From assembly GCA_965203475.1 (NCBI GenBank), contig OZ241890.1, positions 2,345,839 through 2,409,838 of the forward strand: 64,000 nt of DNA, read 5' to 3'. A program made the position numbers and the translations under genes. Positions 17,828 through 25,342 of this stretch are shown here, piece after piece. The notes under the pieces were generated by a model. That model saw nothing but the letters and a program-made list of their open reading frames with translations. It searched no databases and was not told where the DNA came from. Origin of the DNA: JABDMD01 sp965203475 (GTDB lineage: Bacteria; Pseudomonadota; Gammaproteobacteria; UBA4575). Positions within the stretch are counted from its first letter, which is position 1; each line of letters starts with the position of its first letter.

Positions 17828-18844
17828 TTACCATTTGTATCCCACCGTAACCAAGGTTTCTCGATCTTCTTCTTCTTGTCCTTCCGATGGCTCATTATCC
17901 CAGTCGTAATTAAATTGGAAGGTAGAATAAAAACTATCGGTTAGCGGGATGCGTAGACCTGTTTTTGAAACATAAATAAATTCGTTGCCGCTTTCTAAGC
18001 TTTGTCTGAATATGTGATTATGGAATACCTGTAATTGCCATGTCTTAAATAAGTAATGTTCGAATTCGAAATTCCATACAAAGGTTGGAAAGTCATTGTT
18101 TCTATCTTCATCAAAATCCTCAAATACCCAACCTAGTAGTCCTCTTGCATTAAGATGCGTACGTTTATTTTCTATGAACTGGTATCCTAAACCCATGCCT
18201 ACTGTTGTTCTTAGATCTAAATCTTCAAACCTGTCGTGCTCTAAAAAAGCACCACCCGTTACATACCATTTTTCAGTAATAAAATGATCATAGTCCAAAT
18301 TAAAATTGGCTTCCTGTTTGGTCTTACTTCCATCCGTTTCTTCAATATCTCCATCGAATTTAAAAACGAATCGTCGATCAAGCCAGCGTAGAGTTGAATT
18401 TGCATCAAGTTGATAGTCATCTTCATTAGTATTCCCGCGATCGATATCTGCACCAAAATTCACCATTCCTGTCCATACAAATTTTGGTTCTTCGAATGGG
18501 TTAATAGCTTGCACGCGCTTAATATCTACCGACTTGACGACAACTTGGTCCTCTTTAATCTCTCCACTACTTGTATCATATAGCTTTTCAGCCCCATCAA
18601 TAATTTCACCATTCACTAATACTACTTTCATCTGGCTGTCTGAAGTTATGCTTTTTACTTCAGCCCATTTGATAGATAGTTCTCCAGCATATGATGTTTT
18701 GATTTTTAAAATTTCACCTTCTTTTTGATCAATTACTCCTGTAATACGATCTCCGTTATTTAACAGCACTAGCCCGCTAAGGGCACTAGTCGAAAAAAAT
18801 AGACAAAATAGTAAAAAAATAATTTTAGGTATTAATGTTCTCAT
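17828..18844 (-). CDS. DUF481 family outer membrane beta-barrel protein
   Basis: 338 residues. A signal peptide (residues 1-23, ending ALSG) is followed by a small beta domain (VLLNNGDRITGVIDQKEGEILKIKTSYAGELSIKW, an SH3-like repeat often fused to this family) and then the DUF481 barrel: repeated amphipathic strands with aromatic girdles, ending with the terminal strand TLVTVGYKW. DUF481 proteins include E. coli YdiY and are thought to sit in the outer membrane; function is unknown. It lies 27 bases before glpK on the same strand, so the two may be cotranscribed. Confidence 0.85.
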   Translation of the reverse strand: MRTLIPKIIFLLFCLFFSTSALSGLVLLNNGDRITGVIDQKEGEILKIKTSYAGELSIKWAEVKSITSDSQMKVVLVNGEIIDGAEKLYDTSSGEIKEDQVVVKSVDIKRVQAINPFEEPKFVWTGMVNFGADIDRGNTNEDDYQLDANSTLRWLDRRFVFKFDGDIEETDGSKTKQEANFNLDYDHFITEKWYVTGGAFLEHDRFEDLDLRTTVGMGLGYQFIENKRTHLNARGLLGWVFEDFDEDRNNDFPTFVWNFEFEHYLFKTWQLQVFHNHIFRQSLESGNEFIYVSKTGLRIPLTDSFYSTFQFNYDWDNEPSEGQEEEDRETLVTVGYKW

Positions 18845-18886
18845 AATTAATTCCTGACTAATGAAATACTTGGTTTATTATTGATA

Positions 18887-19777
18887 TTAATTTTTAATTA
18901 AACTTGGGGATTTTCCAATTTCTCGTTTAAACGCTTTAGAGAAGGAGGCTTCAGTTGCATAACCTGTTCTTGATGCTGCTTCTGAAATTGTAATATTTTC
19001 ATCACGCAGCCAACGATAAGCATTATGCATGCGTAATCGTTGAAGATATGCTAAGGGTGACAAATTCAACATCTCTTTAAAGCTTTTAGCAAATGCAGAT
19101 CTTGACATGAAAGCAAGTTCTGCCATGGCCTCTACTGTCCATTCATTTGCTGGATTAGTATGGATTGCATTTAGCATGGATGCCATACGTTTGTCTTGTA
19201 GTGCTGCAGCTAGACCAGAATTGGCATATCCACGATCAATGTATTCACGTATTAAAATCATAAAGACAACTTCAGTTAAACGATTTAGCGTGACTTGAGT
19301 GCCCGGTAGTTCCGATTTGGATTCAAAAATGATGACTTCTAAAACAGGCTTTAGCTGGACATTCCATGGACTATCATTACTGCACACCACTACGTAATCC
19401 GGTAATAGGTCAAACAGTAAATTATTATATGAATGTTCAAATTCTAGATGTCCGCAGACCAAACCTGTCCCATCAGACTGAAGTCCGTCAGAAAAACTAC
19501 GGGAGGTAACACTATTTAATGAGATTGTTGAATTTATTTCATTGCTTAATCGGTGTTCTAAATCTCTGGGGAACAAAACTAGATCACCGGTCTGCAGCAA
19601 GCCTTTGTGTTTTTTTCCTTGTTCGAGTAAAAGCTCACACACTCCATGTGTGACGATATGAAAGGATGCTTTATTGGTGCCAGAAGTATCAATATTCCAA
19701 TTTCCGCAATACTGGCCGTTATGGAATACCTTAGACTGAATACGAAAAGTATTAAGAAGGTCGCTTAAAACATCCAT
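18887..19777 (-). CDS. AraC family transcriptional regulator with N-terminal cupin domain
   Basis: 296 residues. Residues about 10-190 form the AraC-type cupin sensor (HGVCELLLEQGKKHKGLLQTGDLVLFPRDLEH), of the Cupin_6 type. The C-terminal ~100 residues hold two helix-turn-helices: WTVEAMAELAFMSRSAFAKSFKEMLNLSPLAYLQRLRMHNAYRWL and ITISEAASRTGYATEASFSKAFKREIGKSP. It is divergent from the YHS-domain gene at 19890 with 112 bases between starts, so it may control that gene; no operator was picked out by eye. Confidence 0.9.
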   Translation of the reverse strand: MDVLSDLLNTFRIQSKVFHNGQYCGNWNIDTSGTNKASFHIVTHGVCELLLEQGKKHKGLLQTGDLVLFPRDLEHRLSNEINSTISLNSVTSRSFSDGLQSDGTGLVCGHLEFEHSYNNLLFDLLPDYVVVCSNDSPWNVQLKPVLEVIIFESKSELPGTQVTLNRLTEVVFMILIREYIDRGYANSGLAAALQDKRMASMLNAIHTNPANEWTVEAMAELAFMSRSAFAKSFKEMLNLSPLAYLQRLRMHNAYRWLRDENITISEAASRTGYATEASFSKAFKREIGKSPSLIKN

Positions 19778-19889
19778 TACTGAATTGGACGATTAGACAT
19801 GTAAATAAGAGCTCCACCCATGTTCGATTGGTTGCTGTAAAGATAATCTACCTGAATTATCAGTAAACAAAGTGTATAGGAGACTGACC

Positions 19890-20342
19890 ATGAAATTAAA
19901 TTACTACTTAATTGTAATATTAACTCTATTTAGCTTAACCGCTGTTGCGCAGGCTGCAGGACATACAAATAGCACACCTGCTGTTCAAGGATATGATGTG
20001 GTTTCATACCAAGCTGAAAAACGACCAGTGCGTGGAAATGGACATTTCACAGCAGTGCATGACGGCGAAACCTATATTTTTTCCAGCCAGGAAAATTTAG
20101 AAACCTTCAAAACTGATCCAGAGCGCTATGTACCTGCCTATGGTGGCTACTGTGCTTATGGTGTATCAGTTGGCAAAAAATTTGTAGGCGATCCTGAAGT
20201 ATGGCGTGTAGTGGATAATCGTTTGTACCTCAATCTTGATGCAAATGTTCAAGACGCATGGCTTAAGGATGTGCCAGGTCGCATAAAAGCTGCCGATGAA
20301 AAATGGCAAGAGATAAAAAACAAAAATCCAGCAACCCTTTGA
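19890..20342 (+). CDS. Secreted YHS-domain protein
   Basis: 150 residues from the ATG at 19890. An in-frame GTG six codons upstream is not used in this call because the ribosome-binding site (TATAGGAGACTGACC) lies between them. A signal peptide (ALSLTAVAQA type, about residues 1-22) precedes the YHS domain: VQGYDVVSYQAEKRPVRGN ... DGETYIFSSQENLETFKTDPERYVPAYGGYCAYGVSVGKK. YHS domains are small metal-binding or metal-sensing modules; secreted YHS proteins are often linked to metal or quinone metabolism. It is followed by a good terminator. Divergence from the AraC gene suggests control by that protein. Confidence 0.85.
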   Translation: MKLNYYLIVILTLFSLTAVAQAAGHTNSTPAVQGYDVVSYQAEKRPVRGNGHFTAVHDGETYIFSSQENLETFKTDPERYVPAYGGYCAYGVSVGKKFVGDPEVWRVVDNRLYLNLDANVQDAWLKDVPGRIKAADEKWQEIKNKNPATL

Positions 20343-20359
20343 TATAGAAGGTCTAATCT

Positions 20360-20395
20360 AACGGGTGATTATGTGAATAATCACCCGTTTTTATT
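20360..20395 (+). terminator. Intrinsic terminator of the YHS gene
   Basis: AACGGGTGATT (20360-20370) and AATCACCCGTT (20379-20389) form an 11-bp stem with a short loop, followed by TTTTTATTTC. It starts 18 bases after the YHS stop codon. Confidence 0.85.
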
Positions 20396-20472
20396 TCTAT
20401 ATTGTGCATTCAGCACAGATTTTGCACTTAAATCGTCATATTGTAATTTGATCTGGGTTAAGTATTTATAGA

Positions 20473-20931
20473 ATGACGATTAGTAATTTTATTGTAATAA
20501 CACTAATTTTATTATTTCTATTTTTTCCCTGTCAGGCGCATGAAGTTGAAATTCATGTTACTTCTTATCATTTCGATGAGAGTGGTGATGACGACTTTAA
20601 TGAGGTTAATATCGGTGCGGGCTATAACTATGAAATTAAACCTACGATATTTGCAGTAGCAGGTGCGTTTAATAACTCATACGAAAAGCTATCGATTTAT
20701 GCAGGGGCTAAATGGCTACCGATTGAATACAAATTTATAAAATTAGGTGTGGTAGGTGGAGTGGTAACGGGCTATGAAGATGATACAGATGCTAATGAGG
20801 TACAGCCAATCATCATTCCAGAAGTTCAACTACATTATAAAAAGGTGTATTTAGTTTCCCGAATATCTCCAGATGTAGGGGACAATTCTTCTGTAGCAAT
20901 TACATTTTCTTTGGGAATTATTCTTCCTTAG
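20473..20931 (+). CDS. Secreted protein, possible small beta barrel
   Basis: 152 residues. The N-terminal segment MTISNFIVITLILLFLFFPCQA is a signal peptide or a lipobox-like leader (FPCQA). Several alternating-residue strands follow (EVEIHVTSYHF, GAGYNYEI, IFAVAGAFNN, LSIYAGAKWLPI, KLGVVGGVVTGY, VQLHYKKVYLVSRI) and it ends SVAITFSLGIILP. That pattern suggests an outer-membrane barrel of about 8 strands, but no family match is visible. The start has no strong ribosome-binding site. It stands alone, with convergent remains of a LysR gene immediately after. Confidence 0.5.
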   Translation: MTISNFIVITLILLFLFFPCQAHEVEIHVTSYHFDESGDDDFNEVNIGAGYNYEIKPTIFAVAGAFNNSYEKLSIYAGAKWLPIEYKFIKLGVVGGVVTGYEDDTDANEVQPIIIPEVQLHYKKVYLVSRISPDVGDNSSVAITFSLGIILP

Positions 20932-20935
20932 TTAT

Positions 20936-21061
20936 TTAGTTTATTCGACTTTTTAATTCTTCTGTCATCCAATCCACAAATACTTTGATACGAGTGGTTA
21001 TTAATTTTGTATGAGGTATTACTATATTAAATCGAAATAACAATGATTCTAAACAAGGCAT
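20936..21061 (-). pseudogene. Remnant of a LysR-family regulator, C-terminal end only
   Basis: On the minus strand a short frame of 41 residues ends IPHTKLITTRIKVFVDWMTE plus nine residues. LysR effector domains typically end with a basic strand, then a (K/R)V.AF(I/V)D(F/W)L helix; the match here is good (RIKVFVDWMTEELKSR). No DNA-binding domain or upstream effector domain is present, and the frame is closed within 130 bases, so this is read as a decayed fragment. It lies between the barrel-like gene and the glutaredoxin-reductase fusion. Confidence 0.5.
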
Positions 21062-21160
21062 AGCTATTTAACATGTAATGAGTTCAAATATGAACGAAAA
21101 TAAACAAACAGATCATAGTCATGGCTGAGTTTAAACAAAAATGAAAAATAGAGGTGAATT

Positions 21161-22348
21161 ATGAATAAAGTCGAAGTCTATTCTAAAGAATGGTGTCCGT
21201 ATTGTGCTAAGGCTAAATCACTTCTTAAATCTAAAAATATAGATTACAAAGAAATTGATGTAACCAGTGATATCAAGTGCGAAGAGGAAATGATTCAACG
21301 CTCACAAAGGCGAACAGTGCCACAAATTTTCATTAATGATGAATCTGTCGGTGGTTATGATGACTTAGCGCATTTAAATGCAACTGGCCTGCTGGATCAA
21401 AAGCTGGGGCTTGAGTTACAAAAACCACTGTATAAAATTTATGATGTCGCTGTATTAGGTGCAGGACCTGCCGGAATGACTGCAGCCATATATGCTGCTC
21501 GTAAAAACTTGAAAACTATAATGATTGCATATGACAGTGGCGGGCAAGTGGGGACTACATACGAAATTGGAAATTATCCTGGGTTTGAAATGATTACCGG
21601 ACCAGATTTAGTCGATATGTTCTCAAGACATGTAAAAGAATATGACATAGAGACCATGCTGGGAGAAAAAATCAAAAAAATTGAAGTTGAGAGTAAGTGC
21701 AAACAGATTTACACAGAATCTGACCAACGTATTTGTGCCAAGGCAGTCATCATTGCAACGGGCGCGTTTAAACGAAAACTGAATATCCCTGGCGAAAAAG
21801 AATATTCTGGAAGAGGAGTAGTCTATTGTTCTACCTGCGATGGCCCTTTATTTAAAGGTTTAGACATAGCAATTATCGGTGGAGGAAATTCTGCATTAGA
21901 GGCTGCCATTGAAATGAACGGCATCGCAAATTCAGTACATTTGATTACAAAATCAAGTTGGTCAGGTGATGAAATTTTGCAGGACAAAGTCAGAAGTGCA
22001 AAAAATATAACTTCATTAAAATATCATCAGCCACTTGAAATTAAAGGTGATGAGAGTGTTAAAGCGCTTATTGTAAAAGATAAAAATTCGAATAAAGAAA
22101 AAGAAATAAAAGTAGACGGTGTGTTTATAGAAATTGGTTTATATCCCAATTCAGACTTTATTTTAGATTTGGTTGAAACAACCGAACGAGGTCAAATTAA
22201 AATAGACCGAAATGGTGATACTGGAATAAGAGGAATATTTGCTGCAGGTGATGTGGCCGATGGCAAGGAAAATCAAATTATTATTGCCGCCGGAGAAGGT
22301 GCCAAGGCAGCGTTAAGTGCATTTAATTATTTAGTTACGCAGGTTTAA
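21161..22348 (+). CDS. Glutaredoxin-thioredoxin reductase fusion
   Basis: 395 residues in two parts. Residues 1-83 are a glutaredoxin with the dithiol site CPYC (Cys12-Cys15), the cis-proline loop TVPQIFI (52-58) and the GGYDDL glutathione-binding motif. Residues 92-395 are a low-molecular-weight thioredoxin reductase: FAD Rossmann VLGAGPAGMTAAIYAARK (98-115), GGQVG...NYPGF, the catalytic CSTC (223-226) followed by DGPLF, and the NADPH motif IIGGGNSALEAA, ending GIFAAGDVADG....IIAAGEGAKAAL. Fusion suggests NADPH-driven reduction of the attached glutaredoxin without glutathione. The gene is transcribed alone, convergent with a coiled-coil gene 15 bases downstream. Confidence 0.85.
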   Translation: MNKVEVYSKEWCPYCAKAKSLLKSKNIDYKEIDVTSDIKCEEEMIQRSQRRTVPQIFINDESVGGYDDLAHLNATGLLDQKLGLELQKPLYKIYDVAVLGAGPAGMTAAIYAARKNLKTIMIAYDSGGQVGTTYEIGNYPGFEMITGPDLVDMFSRHVKEYDIETMLGEKIKKIEVESKCKQIYTESDQRICAKAVIIATGAFKRKLNIPGEKEYSGRGVVYCSTCDGPLFKGLDIAIIGGGNSALEAAIEMNGIANSVHLITKSSWSGDEILQDKVRSAKNITSLKYHQPLEIKGDESVKALIVKDKNSNKEKEIKVDGVFIEIGLYPNSDFILDLVETTERGQIKIDRNGDTGIRGIFAAGDVADGKENQIIIAAGEGAKAALSAFNYLVTQV

Positions 22349-22363
22349 TTTTGTATTCAAAGA

Positions 22364-23530
22364 TTACTGATCGTTGGGCTCAGATTGATCAGATTCAGAG
22401 TTTGAAATAGGAACAATTTTTTTCTTTTCCTGAAATAAAGACTCTAATTCCCGGATACGAACTTCTTGCGCGGTTAAGTCATGACGTAATGGAGCTACCT
22501 GTTCCTTAGCTTGTTTAAGTACATTTTCTAGAGATGAGATTTTATTTTCGCGTAATTTAAGCGAGTTATTTAGGGTTTCGATCAGCTTGTTTCGGGTTTC
22601 GATGTCCACCCTAAGAGAAGCTAATTTGTCTTGATAATTTTTAATATCAGTTTCTAAAGATGGTATACGTTTGTTTGCCACCTCAATTTTATCTTTCAAA
22701 TTCAAAGCAATTGAGCGTGTTTCTTCTACTTCTTGCTCAATAGATTTTGAATGAGATTTCTCATTATCTAATTTTTGTGAAAGATTTAAAATTTCTTCGT
22801 CACGATTTTTAATTTCTATACGTAGTTTTCTTAGGTCATTAATCTCAGTATCTTGCTGTTTAATTTTTGCATTTTGCTTTTCAATAAGTCCATTGGTTTT
22901 AGCTACTTTCTCCTTAAGTGTAGTCTCTTTTTCCATACGTTTATCAATTTCATCCTTTAGATGATGGATAATAATATTCATATTATCCAATTCATCATGT
23001 AGCGCTTCGATCTCTGCACTACGATCTTCTGTGTGTTTTTGTTTTTCAGTAAACGATGTTAATTGATCTTCGAGTTCTCCAACCTTTGTTGTGTGTTGTA
23101 AATACTGTTCTTCAAGTCGATTGTTTAGTTTTAGATTATCTTCGTCCGCTTGATTCAATTGAGCTTTTAAGTCTTCAATGAGTCCCAACTGTTCTCGCAA
23201 AGATGCAATTTCATCTTCATTCTCTTCAATTAAAGTATCGCGTGTTAATACGTCGGAACTTAATTCAATGTTTCGTTCAGTAGCCTTTCCAAGCAATGAT
23301 TTAACTTCATCTATATCAGAAAGTTTTTCTTGCAGTTCAGCAATATATCTTGCTTGTTCATTTGAAAACTCAATTGCATTGTTTAATTTTGCCTGCAACT
23401 CTTTTTGTAAACGGCTTGCAGAGTCATCGGTTTGTAAAGATTCCAGATCAAGTTTAGGAATATTTAATTCCTCTTCTTGTTCTGAAATATCTGAAAAGAT
23501 ATCAGTATCGGTGTCATCAATGGTGGGCAT
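22364..23530 (-). CDS. Cytosolic coiled-coil protein, paralogue of the 13525-15063 protein
   Basis: 388 residues, almost entirely heptad-rich coiled coil from residue 30 to 370, with no membrane helix and no folded C-terminal domain. Blocks shared with the 512-residue protein are VKSLLGKATERN (vs LKTLLGKATEK), EDLKAQLNQADEDN (vs KDLRAQLGITTEQN) and KRIPSLETDIKNYQDKLASL (vs QCIPALEDNIRLRDRKILSL). This suggests duplication and loss or gain of the membrane anchor and HhH domain. The N-terminus is acidic (DDTDTDIFSDISEQEEEL). Function is unknown. It is convergent with the glutaredoxin-reductase gene. Confidence 0.65.
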   Translation of the reverse strand: MPTIDDTDTDIFSDISEQEEELNIPKLDLESLQTDDSASRLQKELQAKLNNAIEFSNEQARYIAELQEKLSDIDEVKSLLGKATERNIELSSDVLTRDTLIEENEDEIASLREQLGLIEDLKAQLNQADEDNLKLNNRLEEQYLQHTTKVGELEDQLTSFTEKQKHTEDRSAEIEALHDELDNMNIIIHHLKDEIDKRMEKETTLKEKVAKTNGLIEKQNAKIKQQDTEINDLRKLRIEIKNRDEEILNLSQKLDNEKSHSKSIEQEVEETRSIALNLKDKIEVANKRIPSLETDIKNYQDKLASLRVDIETRNKLIETLNNSLKLRENKISSLENVLKQAKEQVAPLRHDLTAQEVRIRELESLFQEKKKIVPISNSESDQSEPNDQ

Positions 23531-23807
23531 GGATTCTATTTTAATATACTTCTTACTTAATTACGCTTTTCTTACTTGTCCTAAATTCAGTCATCTTGAT
23601 GTACATTGGTAAGAAAATGGATGAGCTATTTAATTCTTACGTGCTGAAAAACAATTCGTATAAATAGTGATCGATGTATTTAACAATTATATTAATAAAA
23701 TCAATGAGTTATAGATTAATAGTTTTACATTTTGACTTTCGTCAACCAATTGATGGTGATAAGCGTTTTAGGGGGTATCGATAGCGAAAAAAGACTGGAG
23801 GAGAATA

Positions 23808-24356
23808 ATGAATATTAGGAAAAAACTAATTTTTATTTCGGTAGGGATGCTGTTATTGACCGGTGCATCAACTGCACAGGCTAGCGGATCTGTGTTTAGT
23901 GGATTGGGCTACCACGATTTTCCATGGAGCTTTTTCATTGGCTACAGTGATTATGCTTATCCCGGTCAATACTACAAACCTCGTCATCGTGGTCACCATT
24001 ATCACGGTCACGGTCACGGTCATGGTCATCATAAGCGCCACTATAAAAAACATTATTATGGTAAGCATCATTACCCGAGGCACTATTACAAACATAAAAA
24101 GCATCATTACAAGAAACATCATTACAAAAAGTACCATGACTATGGGCATCGCGGATATCGCAAGGGCTATAAACATGGATACAAAGATGGCCATCGCTAC
24201 AAACATCGAAAGCGCCATCACAAACGTCATGATTATGACCGAGGTTATCGAGGTGACCGACGCCATCGTGACATGGCCCGCAATGATAGAAGAGGTGATC
24301 GAATGCGCCATCGAGATGGTGGTCGAAGAGGTGATAGAGACAGAAGACGTCGATAA
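23808..24356 (+). CDS. Secreted His/Lys/Tyr/Arg-rich low-complexity protein
   Basis: 182 residues. A signal peptide (ending STAQA, about residue 25) is followed by a short ordered region (SGLGYHDFPWSFFIGYSDYAYPGQYY) and then over 100 residues made almost wholly of His, Lys, Arg, Tyr, Gly and Asp, with GHGHGHGH and HHYKKHHYKKYH repeats. Such a composition predicts metal binding and strong interaction with nucleic acid or anionic polymers. A good ribosome-binding site (TGGAGGAGAATA) and a following terminator show it is a real single gene. Open frames seen in the other reading directions across it are low-complexity artefacts. Confidence 0.7.
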   Translation: MNIRKKLIFISVGMLLLTGASTAQASGSVFSGLGYHDFPWSFFIGYSDYAYPGQYYKPRHRGHHYHGHGHGHGHHKRHYKKHYYGKHHYPRHYYKHKKHHYKKHHYKKYHDYGHRGYRKGYKHGYKDGHRYKHRKRHHKRHDYDRGYRGDRRHRDMARNDRRGDRMRHRDGGRRGDRDRRRR

Positions 24357-24376
24357 TTGGTAATCTAACTGTGAAG

Positions 24377-24405
24377 TAAAAGCCCCGTGACAGCGGGGCT
24401 TTTTG
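24377..24405 (+). terminator. Intrinsic terminator of the His-rich protein gene
   Basis: AGCCCCG (24381-24387) and CGGGGCT (24394-24400) pair around TGACAG and are followed by TTTTT. Confidence 0.9.
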
Positions 24406-24513
24406 GGTTATAAAATTAATTCACGAAATTTAAATTAGATTTTTGAGTTTAATATTCATTATTTAATTTCAAAATATTCACAAATACTAAAAAAGTGAAT
24501 TTGCATAAAATCA

Positions 24514-25191
24514 ATGTTAGCTAATGGAGACATTCTTGTAGTTGCAACGTTTGTGGCGTTACTTCCCATAGTTAATCCTTTTAGCACAGTTCCTGTTTTT
24601 ATAGCATTAACACAGCAGTTTACGACAGAACAACGTCGTAAAACGGCGCGCATGGCCACAATATATATGGCTATTATTTTGCTCGTTGCGTTTGTTGGTG
24701 GTGCGATCATTTTGAATTTTTTTGGAATATCACATAATGCTTTGCGTATAGCGGGCGGGCTCATCATTGCAAGTATGGGATTCAGTATGCTCAATACAGA
24801 AAGTGCAACTAAAAAACTTTCTTCTGAAAGTGAAGATGAGGCCCGACAAAGCGAAGAAATTGCATTTACTCCACTTGCTCTTCCATTAATGAGTGGTCCA
24901 GGCGCAATTGCAGTAACCATTAGTATGGCAACTGAAGCAGAAAATTTTCGAGAACACATAGCAATTGCAGTAGGGATTATTGTAGTTGCCATTGTTTCAT
25001 GGATGGTTTTGAGGGCATCCGAAAAAGTTCAATCACTGATAGGAGTTACAGGTGGTACAGTAATCACTAGACTGATGGGATTTATACTTGTATGTATTGG
25101 TGTTCAATTTGTTATGACAGGTATCTATGAGGCAATTACCAATCCGCAAGTTTTAGAATCAATATCTAGTATCATTCGAAATTTACCTTAG
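24514..25191 (+). CDS. MarC family inner membrane protein
   Basis: 225 residues with six predicted membrane segments. Family features are the N-terminal LLPIVNPFSTVPVFIALT, the central AFVGGAIILNFFGIS and IAGGLIIASMGFSML, and the second-half repeat ALPLMSGPGAIAVTISM, then VITRLMGFILVCIGVQFVMTGI. MarC proteins are integral membrane proteins of unknown transport role, no longer thought to cause multiple antibiotic resistance. The start codon lies near the end of an AT-rich region with no obvious ribosome-binding site. The gene is followed 151 bases later by the AsmA gene. Confidence 0.9.
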   Translation: MLANGDILVVATFVALLPIVNPFSTVPVFIALTQQFTTEQRRKTARMATIYMAIILLVAFVGGAIILNFFGISHNALRIAGGLIIASMGFSMLNTESATKKLSSESEDEARQSEEIAFTPLALPLMSGPGAIAVTISMATEAENFREHIAIAVGIIVVAIVSWMVLRASEKVQSLIGVTGGTVITRLMGFILVCIGVQFVMTGIYEAITNPQVLESISSIIRNLP

Positions 25192-25342
25192 AAAATTGGT
25201 TGTTTAATCTTCCATATCAATTTCAATATTTTATACGTTTGTAGAAGTGTCACAGATGCTGATTAATAATGATAAAATAAAAAACTAGCTTCAGACTAAA
25301 GTAATGTAATTCATTACTTATATTTCAAGAATAATAATTATA

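Noticed and set aside
23863..24363. Long open frames in the other reading frames of the His-rich gene
   Set aside because: They are by-products of the CAT/CAC/TAC repeats, giving Ile/Thr/Met-rich peptides with no signal or motif.
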